Under the pieces are notes generated by a model that made no database searches, was not told the origin of the DNA, and saw nothing but the letters and a program-made list of their open reading frames with translations. From JANOQP01 sp044227705 (lineage in GTDB: Bacteria; Bacteroidota; Bacteroidia; Chitinophagales; Saprospiraceae), in contig JBGAWE010000033.1 in the NCBI GenBank assembly GCA_044227705.1, forward strand, positions 1-28,937: DNA of 28,937 bases. Reading direction: 5' to 3'. Both the position numbers and the translations under genes were made by a program. Below are positions 17,564 through 24,278 of the stretch, in pieces; the first letter of the stretch is position 1, and each line of letters starts with the position of its first letter.

Positions 17564-17604
17564 AAAGAGGCCGCCCGAACGCCGGGGGCCTCTTTCTTTT
17601 TTAA
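17564..17604. terminator. Bidirectional terminator between convergent genes
   Basis: AAAGAGGCC (17564-17572) pairs with GGCCTCTTT (17587-17595). A-run on the left and T-run on the right let it act in both directions, ending the surface-protein gene on the plus strand and the fasciclin gene on the minus strand. Confidence 0.85.
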
Positions 17605-17624
17605 AAACGGAGGGTTTCTCAAAC

Positions 17625-18218
17625 TCACTTCGGCAGCAGCACCGCGTCGATGGAGTGGATGACGCCATTCGACTGGTAAACGTCGTAAGTCGTGATGTTG
17701 GCCATACCTCCGTTCTCGTCTTTCACCACGATGTTGTGCGGGCCGTTCATCATAAAGGTTAGCGTGCTGCCCGCTTCGGTCTTCAGCGAGGGCTTGCCTT
17801 TCTTGATGATGGCAGACAGCGCGTTGAAGTCGTACTTCCCGGCCACGACGTGGTAGGTGAGGATGCCTGTCAGCTTGGCCTTGTTCTCGGGCTTGAGCAG
17901 CGTCTCGACAGTGCCGGCGGGCAGGTTCTCGAAGGCGTCGTTGACTGGCGCGAAGACTGTGAACGGCCCCTTCCCCTTGAGCGTCTCGACCAGCCCGGCG
18001 GCCTTTACGGCGGCCACGAGCGTCGTGTGGGCCTTCGAGTTGACGGCGTTGTCGACGATGTCCTTCATTGGGAACATGGCCTCGCCGCCTACCATGACGG
18101 TCTTCTCGGCCTTTGGCGTCGAAGCGGGCTTGGCCTTCTGGCTGGTCTGGGCGTTTGCCTCTCCGCCGACGAAAAGTAGGGCGAGGGCGAGGCTGGCGGC
18201 TTTCAAAACTTGTTTCAT
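17625..18218 (-). CDS. Fasciclin (FAS1) domain exported protein
   Basis: The 197-residue product is exported by a signal peptide (about residues 1-25, ending EANA). It carries one FAS1 domain, a small beta-sandwich involved in adhesion or matrix contact. Hallmarks are the H1 motif GPFTVFAPVNDAFENLP and the H2 region ILTYHVVAGKY, with the closing strand NGVIHSIDAVLLP at the very end. A Lys/Ala/Pro-rich linker lies between signal peptide and domain. The frame extends 18 codons further upstream, but ATG 18218 is chosen because it opens directly into the signal peptide (MKQVLKAASLALALLFVGG). It stands alone, convergent with the surface protein. Single-domain secreted FAS1 proteins are common in this phylum; the exact ligand is unknown. 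Confidence 0.93.
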   Translation of the reverse strand: MKQVLKAASLALALLFVGGEANAQTSQKAKPASTPKAEKTVMVGGEAMFPMKDIVDNAVNSKAHTTLVAAVKAAGLVETLKGKGPFTVFAPVNDAFENLPAGTVETLLKPENKAKLTGILTYHVVAGKYDFNALSAIIKKGKPSLKTEAGSTLTFMMNGPHNIVVKDENGGMANITTYDVYQSNGVIHSIDAVLLPK

Positions 18219-18498
18219 TTTTCTGAAAATTTGATTGGTGAAGGCTGGGCGGCATGCCCAGTTTGCCCACACCTACGTCGCCCGGACCGGCTTCGGATTT
18301 CAGGGAAAAGGTGTTTTTGTCCAGTACCGGGTGACCGGCGACTGACCGAACGGGAAAACCGGGGCTTTTAGCAGCTATCCATGACCAATGTTTTTAAGCG
18401 TGACACTCGGTGGCTGGGAAACGCCCAATTTTGACCAAGACCATCACAGCCTGAATGTGGCGCGCGACGCCCGAATCAGCGAAAAGACACGCACGGAA
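18219..18498. other. Gene-free stretch upstream of the fasciclin gene
   Basis: About 280 bases separate the fasciclin start from the end of the next minus-strand gene and should contain the fasciclin promoter. A short hairpin CTGGGC (18245-18250) with GCCCAG (18256-18261) lies in the presumed leader. No convincing -7/-33 pair or gene was found. Confidence 0.4.
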
Positions 18499-19648
18499 TC
18501 ACCTGAAACTCTCCCGCACAAACTGCCGCCCGGTATATGCCGAAAAGCCGAGCCGGAAAGTCGAGTTGATGGCGATGCCCAGCGTCCTTGCGCGAGTAGC
18601 CACGGCGATCGGGCTTGAGCAGGTTTTCGTGGAAAGCGCCGTTGCCGTCGACGTAGCCGACGCGGAAGTTCGCGTAAAGCGTCAAAAGCTCGTTCTAACG
18701 CGCGACAGCAGTAAACTGCTCCCCTGCGCGAGGTCGAGGTTCCATGCGCCCGCAAACGGCCTGCCCGACCGCTCAGCAAGTTGCGGCACGTCGAAGGATG
18801 CCTTCGGATTGAGATAGATTTTCGAGTTGAAACCCTCGCCGCAACGGGCGCTCACGAGCGGGAAGGAGACGCTCAACACCGCGTTGCCGCCGCCGCCGAG
18901 GAGCCGCTGCGTGGCGTTTTGTTGGAATTCAAAGCTGTCGACGGCCAGGATTCCGAAGGTGTCGATGTCAAAATCGGTCGTGTTGTTGCTCAAAAGCGCG
19001 CCGAAGCCGAGGCGGAGCGGGCCAAAAATATCCGAGTAGATTTCGTTGAAAATGGAGGCGTGGCCGCCCGCCGTGTTGAACGCGAGGGTCGAGTTTTTGA
19101 GGAACTGCGCCTTGTTGTCTCGCTGCTCGGACTGGTAGAAAATCTGCGCCCCGACGGCGTTCTTGACCGGGAAGACGACGAACGGCCGCTCGTTCTTCGC
19201 CAAATAGGCATAGGTTTTCGAGAGGCTGTGCAGCTCGCGGAGCTGGACCTTTGCCTCGCGCTCCTCGCGTTCGATGCGCGCCAGCCTTCTTTCCAATTTG
19301 AAAATCCGCTCGGGGTCGCTCTCGGCAGCGATTCGGTCGAGCATCGCGCCGCGCTTGGCGCGAACTCCTTTTCAGGGCCACCTCTTTCTTTTCGGTGCTT
19401 TGCCGGAGCTTTTTGGCAAACAGGGCGTAGCCGACGCGCTTCGTTCGGGGCCGGTGGCCAGGCTCGTCGCAGAGGCTGTCGCACTCGTTTTCAAAATCGT
19501 CGGGAAGGCCGGTCGTGTCCGCCGCGAAGGCGGAAAGCGCCCCTCGGGCGCAGTCGAAATGGCTTCTTTTAAAGGCAATCGGGACGGTCTGCGCGTCGGC
19601 GCCCTCGGCGAGCACAACGAGGCCGAGGCATGAAATCCATTTGTTCAT
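18499..19648 (-). CDS. Putative outer-membrane protein, unknown function, frame-disrupted
   Basis: A gene of about 380 codons readable only across three frame breaks. It opens at ATG 19648 with a signal peptide (MNKWISCLGLVVLAEGADAQ). A charged coiled-coil-like region follows (ERIFKLERRLARIEREEREA, about 19250-19320), then beta-rich sequence with alternating patterns (FGPLRLGFGALLSNNTTDF; GNAVLSVSFPLV; LTLYANFRVGYVDGNG). It ends in a barrel-like strand with GIAINSTFRLGFSAYTG and a TGA at 18499-18501. Breaks lie near 19369-19372 (a T4 run), near 18690-18697 and near 18596-18604. Each side of every break keeps coding character. I do not recognise the family; a beta-barrel or surface protein is an inference from the strands and signal peptide. 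It is divergent from the polyphenol-oxidase operon. Confidence 0.6.
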
Positions 19649-19790
19649 CGCAGCAAGGTGAGAGTGATGGGAACGGGAGAAAAACTGTGCTCTATCTGGG
19701 CGGCAAACGCGCTGTTGGTTGGCGCATTGCGGGCCGTTCCGACATTTCACAAGAAAGGACGCGGGCCAGCCACGAGGCTGGGTTTTGTGC

Positions 19791-19820
19791 TTTGCCAAAC
19801 CGGCACCGGCCCTATTTTCG
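19791..19820 (+). promoter_or_regulatory. Likely -33/-7 promoter of the polyphenol-oxidase operon
   Basis: TTTG (19791-19794) and TATTTTCG (19813-19820) are separated by 18 bases, close to the Bacteroidota TTTG / TAnnTTTG arrangement, with one mismatch in the -7 box. The start codon is 45 bases downstream. Confidence 0.5.
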
Positions 19821-19864
19821 GCGCATGAAAAAGGCCTTTTCGGGGCCGAAACAAAGCCGTTTCC

Positions 19865-21326
19865 ATGAAGCAATACATCATTCTCGCCGTGTTCGCGGCC
19901 TTGTCGCTATCCTTCTTTCTCTCGAAAAACAACCTGCCCGATCGGACGGTCGGCCTGTCCGTCTGCCGCGGCGACCGCTATGAAATCGACTTTCAGAGGG
20001 CCGAGCTTTTCGAGCACTGGAAATACCGGCTGGCCCAGAAGGTCGTCCGCCGCAACATCGCCAAGATGACCGAAAAGGACTCGGCCGTCATCCTCTACAA
20101 GCTCGCCATCGAGACCATGCGCAAGCGCAAGCCGACCGACCCGACGAGTTTCGAGTTCCAAGCCGCGATGCACGGCTCGAAGCTGCGGGCCGACAAGAAC
20201 GAGTGGGACCAGTGCCAGCACGGCAACGACTTCTTCCTTTCGTGGCACCGGATGTACCTCTATTTCTTCGAGCGGATTTGCCGAAAGGCTTGCGGGAACG
20301 AGCGGTTCGCGCTGCCTTTTTGGGACTATTCTTCGAAAGAAGGCCGTCAAATCCCCGTCGTGTTCAGAAAACCGGCCATCGACGGCAACGCCCTGTGGAC
20401 AAAATCGCGCGACCCGGACATGAACGGCGGAGCCTGGCTGACCGATAGCGAGGTCTCGACAAAGGCAGCCTTCAAGTCGAAAAAACTGGTCGGGCCGTAC
20501 TCCTTTCAGGACTTTTTGGAGGACACGCCGCACGGAACGGTCCACATGGCGGCGGCGGGCAGCACCTCGCGGCTGATGGGCAGCTTCGCCACAGCGGGCC
20601 TCGACCCGCTCTTTTGGGTGCACCATTGCAACATCGACCGGCTCTGGGTGAAATACATGAACGAGACCGGTGCCGCCATGCCGACCGGCAACGACAAGTG
20701 GATGAACAAGGAGTTCCTCTTTTACGACGAGAACGGCAAGCCCGTCCGCATGACCGGCAAGCAGGTGATGGACATCGCCGAACAGCTTGATTACAGCTAC
20801 GAGGGCCTCACCGCCCCGAAACCGCCGCAAAACGGGCCGAAAACAGCCGAAAACCCGGCCGATAGCCTCGTTCGCACAGTTGTCTCGGTGGCTGAAAAGG
20901 CGAAGGTCAAAGGCAATGGCGGCGGCATCGACATGAAAGAGACGAACAACAAGCCGCCCGTCGGCCGCCGTTCGCCGGGGCAGCCGCCGAAGGGATACCT
21001 CCTTGTTTTGAAAGAAATCGAGATCGGGAAGCTCGACGGAGAGGGCTATGAAATCTATCTCAACCTCCCGAAAGGGACCGCGCCCGACCCGTCGAGCGAC
21101 CATTTCTGTGGGATGCTCAACCTCTTTGCCCTCGAATCGAAAGAGGAGCAGCGGCTGCCGGTGACGGAGATCGTGCAAAAACTCCAATCGAAGGGCATCG
21201 ACACGGGCGAGGCTCGGGTGACGCTCTACCAGCGCAAGCGCGAGCTTCCAGAAGGGAAAAGAGCGCGGGCGGCGGAAGAAGAACAAGGTCGAAATCCGGG
21301 CCGTCGAGCTGGCCGCGCTGGATTGA
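19865..21326 (+). CDS. Polyphenol oxidase / tyrosinase with plant-like domain order, one frameshift
   Basis: A type-3 copper enzyme that oxidises phenols to quinones. After an N-terminal hydrophobic export segment (about residues 5-20) the copper-A ligands are His103, His119 and His128 (in QHGND and LSWHR). Copper B is His223 and His227 (PHGTVH) plus the HH pair 253-254 in FWVHHCNIDRLW. Cys117 lies two residues before His119, the spacing of the Cys-His thioether in fungal tyrosinases. A middle segment DKWMNKEFLFYDENGKPV resembles the PPO1_DWL domain, and the C-terminal part (GYEIYLNLP ... ARVTLYQR) the PPO1_KFDV domain. One extra A in the A4 run 21257-21260 breaks the frame; corrected, it continues NKVEIRAVELAALD and stops at 21324-21326. 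Uncorrected, the frame reads through into the next gene. Substrate is unknown. Confidence 0.88.
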
Positions 21327-21358
21327 AGATTAAGAAATCTGTGGAAAATCTAATATTC

Positions 21359-22519
21359 ATGCACCTTTCCGACATCCTCACCCACCTCGGCGAAGAGCGC
21401 GAAACTACTTCTGGGCCGTCTCGCCCGCCGGTCGTGCAGACCTCCAATTTTGTCTTCAAGGACCTCGCTGCCTTCCGCGCGGCCTTTGCCGACGAGTTCT
21501 CCAACCACGTCTATTCGCGGGGCAACAACCCGACGACCGAAATCCTCCGCAAGAAAATTGCCGCGCTCGAGGGGACGGAGGACGCGCTCGTCTTCGCCAG
21601 CGGGGCGGCGGCGATTGCGATGGCGGTCATCGGCAACGTCAAGGCGGGCGACCATGTGGTTTGCCAAAAGTCGCCCTATTCGTGGACGAACGCCCTGCTG
21701 ACGAAGTTCCTGCCGCGCTTCGGCGTGGAAGCGACCTTCGTCGACGGGACGGACATCGAGAACATCCGCGCCGCGCTGCGGCCGAACACGACCGTCCTCT
21801 TTTTGGAAAGCCCGAACACGATGACCTTCGAGTGCCAAGACCTCGCCGCATGCGCGGAACTGGCCCGCTCGCGCGGCATCGTCACGATGATAGACAACAG
21901 CTTCGCCAGCCCGCTCTTCCAGAACCCGGCCAAGTTCGGCATCGACATCACCATCCACACCGGCACGAAATGGCTCAACGGCCACAGCGACGTGGTCTTC
22001 GGCGCCCTCTGCGCCAGCCGCCCGATGGTGGAGAAAATCTTCCACTCCGAGCTGATGACCCTCGGCGGCATCCTTGCGCCGCACGACGCCGCGCTGGCCA
22101 TCCGGGGCCTCCGGACGCTGGAGCTTCGGGTGAAAAGGAGCGCGGAAACGGCAGAAAAGCTCGTCAACTGGCTCGCTGCGCACCCGAAAGTGGAGCGCGT
22201 GCTGTGGCCATTCCACGAGAGCTTTCCTCAAAAAGAACTGGCAAAAAAGCAGATGAGCGGCTGCGGCGGCCTCTTTTCCGTTGTTTTCAAAACGGAGTCG
22301 AAAGAGCGGATGGCCAATTTCATCCACCGCATCGAGCGCTTCCTGATGGCCGTCAGTTGGGGCGGCCACGAGTCGCTGATGATACCGACACTCGGGTTTT
22401 ACGACATCCCCGGGAAGGCGCAGCCGAGCTTGCCGTGGACGTTCGTCCGCTTCTACGTCGGGCTGGAAGACGCCGATTGGCTCATGGAAGACCTCGAACG
22501 GGCGATGGAGGAGCTTTGA
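21359..22519 (+). CDS. Trans-sulfuration PLP enzyme (cystathionine synthase/lyase family)
   Basis: The 386-residue protein belongs to the Cys/Met-metabolism PLP family (cystathionine gamma-synthase, beta/gamma-lyases, methionine gamma-lyase). Visible hallmarks are YSRGNNPTTEILRKKIAALEG with the phosphate-binding Tyr/Arg, FASGAAAIAMAV, the aspartate in MIDNSFASPL and the PLP-binding Lys204 in HTGTKWLNGHSDVV. GGILAPHDAALAIRGLRTL and SWGGHESLM follow. All are intact. The enzyme acts in the cytoplasm in methionine/cysteine interconversion, but sequence alone does not settle which reaction. ATG 21359 is chosen as the start because it begins the family's N-terminus; the open frame upstream is due to the frameshift in the oxidase gene. 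It sits 32 bases after the corrected oxidase stop and 36 bases before adenine deaminase. Confidence 0.93.
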   Translation: MHLSDILTHLGEERETTSGPSRPPVVQTSNFVFKDLAAFRAAFADEFSNHVYSRGNNPTTEILRKKIAALEGTEDALVFASGAAAIAMAVIGNVKAGDHVVCQKSPYSWTNALLTKFLPRFGVEATFVDGTDIENIRAALRPNTTVLFLESPNTMTFECQDLAACAELARSRGIVTMIDNSFASPLFQNPAKFGIDITIHTGTKWLNGHSDVVFGALCASRPMVEKIFHSELMTLGGILAPHDAALAIRGLRTLELRVKRSAETAEKLVNWLAAHPKVERVLWPFHESFPQKELAKKQMSGCGGLFSVVFKTESKERMANFIHRIERFLMAVSWGGHESLMIPTLGFYDIPGKAQPSLPWTFVRFYVGLEDADWLMEDLERAMEEL

Positions 22520-22555
22520 AAATTGACCATAAAAACCCCAGACAACCATCTCGAC

Positions 22556-24184
22556 ATGAAAATCACGGCCAACCTCGTCGACCTCCACCAAAGAAAGATT
22601 TACCCGGCTCAAATCGACATCGAGGGCGGTCGAATCGTGCGAATTGCCCCGCTGACGGGCGGGCAAGCGGTCGAGGGCTACATCCTTCCCGGCTTCGTCG
22701 ATGCGCACGTCCACGTCGAAAGCTCGATGCTGGTGCCGAGCGAGTTCTCCCGGCTTGCGGCCAGGCACGGCACGGTGGCAACGGTCAGCGACCCGCACGA
22801 GATCGCCAACGTCCTCGGCACGGCGGGCGTCGAATTCATGCTCGACGACGCCCGGCGTGCGGGCATCAAAATCCATTTCGGCGCACCGTCGTGCGTTCCG
22901 GCGACGAGTTTCGAGACGGCGGGCGCGGCGATGGACGCGGCGGAGGTCGAGCGGCTGCTGCGCCGGGACGACATCTTTTACCTCTCGGAGATGATGAACT
23001 TCCCCGGCGTCCTGCACGACGACCCGCAGGTTTTGGCCAAAATCGAGGCCGCCTACCGCCTCGGCAAGCCCGTCGACGGCCACGCGCCCGGCCTGCGCGG
23101 CGACGCTCTGCGGAAATACCTCGCCGCCGGCATCGCCACCGACCACGAATGCTTCTCCTACGAGGAAGGGCTGGAAAAACTCGAGCTGGGCATGAAAGTC
23201 CTTATCCGCGAGGGCAGCGCGGCGAAGAACTTCGAGGCGCTCATCGACCTGCTGCCCCGCTTCCCGGACCGCGTCATGTTCTGCTCCGACGACAAGCACC
23301 CCGACGACCTGCTGCGCGGCCACATCAATCAATTGATTGTCAGGGCATTGCGGCGCGGATGCCCGCTCTTCGACGTGCTGCGTGCAGCCTGCCTCAACCC
23401 CGTCGAGCATTACCGGCTGCCCGTCGGCCAGCTGCGCGAGGGCGATTTTGCGGACTTCATTTTGGTGGAAGACCTGCAGGATTTTCGGGTTTTGAAAACC
23501 TTCGTCAACGGGGAAAAAGCCTTTGACCGAGCCGAGCCGACCATCGATAGAAACTTAAAAAAGGAGACCGCCAGTCCGCTGCCCAACAATTTCAACATCG
23601 GCCCGAAGCGACCCGAGGATTTTACAATTGAAATCAAATTGGGGCAAGTCCGCGCCATCCGAGCCCTCGACGGGGAAATCGTGACCGGATCGGAAACTGT
23701 TGATTTTCAACAAGATAAAGCTGGCGAGCCGCAAGACTGGCTGCAAAAAATAGCCGTCGTCAACCGCTACCACGACGCGCCGGTGGCCGTCGGTTTCATC
23801 CGCGGATTCGGTTTGAAAGAGGGCGCACTGGCCAGTTGTGTCGCCCACGATTCGCACAACATCGTGGCCGTCGGCTGCGACGACGAGGCGATTTGCCGGG
23901 CCGTCAACCTCGTTGTAGAGCAGCGCGGCGGCATCAGCGCAGTCGGTTTGGGTTTGGATAAAATCCTGCCTTTGCCCGTCGCTGGCATCATGAGCGACTT
24001 GCCGGGCGAGGCGGTCGCGGAGCGGTATTCCGAAATCGACCGGTTTGTGCGGGAGTCGCTCGGCTGCCCGCTGTCCGCGCCTTTCATGACGCTTTCGTTC
24101 ATGGCCCTGCCCGTGATTCCGAACTTGAAAATGACCGACAAGGGGCTGTTCGACGTGGAGCGCTTCGAGTTTGTGGGGAAGTAA
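22556..24184 (+). CDS. ade: Adenine deaminase
   Basis: The 542-residue enzyme deaminates adenine to hypoxanthine in purine salvage. It is a cytoplasmic metal-dependent amidohydrolase. The first metal site is His51 and His53 in VDAHVHVESSM. Further hallmarks are VSDPHEIANVLG, VDGHAPGL, ATDHECFSYEE and the metal-binding Asp in FCSDDKHPDDL. The C-terminal domain is full length, with CVAHDSHNIVAVGCDDEAIC and FMTLSFMALPVIPNLK, as in bona fide Ade proteins (usual length 540-600). A TTG start at 22523 would add 11 residues; ATG 22556 is preferred because the conserved MKITANLVDL begins there. It is the last gene of the likely oxidase/PLP-enzyme/Ade transcript and is followed by a hairpin. Confidence 0.94.
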   Translation: MKITANLVDLHQRKIYPAQIDIEGGRIVRIAPLTGGQAVEGYILPGFVDAHVHVESSMLVPSEFSRLAARHGTVATVSDPHEIANVLGTAGVEFMLDDARRAGIKIHFGAPSCVPATSFETAGAAMDAAEVERLLRRDDIFYLSEMMNFPGVLHDDPQVLAKIEAAYRLGKPVDGHAPGLRGDALRKYLAAGIATDHECFSYEEGLEKLELGMKVLIREGSAAKNFEALIDLLPRFPDRVMFCSDDKHPDDLLRGHINQLIVRALRRGCPLFDVLRAACLNPVEHYRLPVGQLREGDFADFILVEDLQDFRVLKTFVNGEKAFDRAEPTIDRNLKKETASPLPNNFNIGPKRPEDFTIEIKLGQVRAIRALDGEIVTGSETVDFQQDKAGEPQDWLQKIAVVNRYHDAPVAVGFIRGFGLKEGALASCVAHDSHNIVAVGCDDEAICRAVNLVVEQRGGISAVGLGLDKILPLPVAGIMSDLPGEAVAERYSEIDRFVRESLGCPLSAPFMTLSFMALPVIPNLKMTDKGLFDVERFEFVGK

Positions 24185-24227
24185 GCCTCGGCGCCGTTTC
24201 ATCAACGGGCAGCAAGAGGGCGTAAAT

Positions 24228-24268
24228 GGCGGCGGCGAGGTGATGTGCCTCGCCGCCGTCCCCGTGTT
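24228..24268. terminator. Hairpin between convergent ade and surface-protein genes
   Basis: GGCGGCGAGG (24231-24240) pairs with CCTCGCCGCC (24248-24257), extended by a few outer pairs, around a seven-base loop. Four T follow shortly (24267-24270) on the plus strand. It lies between two convergent stop codons and could serve both genes. Confidence 0.6.
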
Positions 24269-24278
24269 TTAGACTCGT

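Noticed and set aside
18271..18345. A short plus-strand tail resembling the last strand of a barrel protein (GFQGKGVFVQYRVTGD)
   Set aside because: No coding sequence leads into it; upstream lies the fasciclin leader on the other strand. Probably chance.
19865..22519. A true 884-residue fusion of tyrosinase and a trans-sulfuration enzyme
   Set aside because: A one-base correction at 21257-21260 gives both proteins natural ends, and the joining sequence is an Arg-rich out-of-frame read.
21350..23410. A 686-residue minus-strand reading frame
   Set aside because: It is the antisense shadow of the PLP enzyme and adenine deaminase, both with intact motifs; long antisense frames are common in GC-rich genes.
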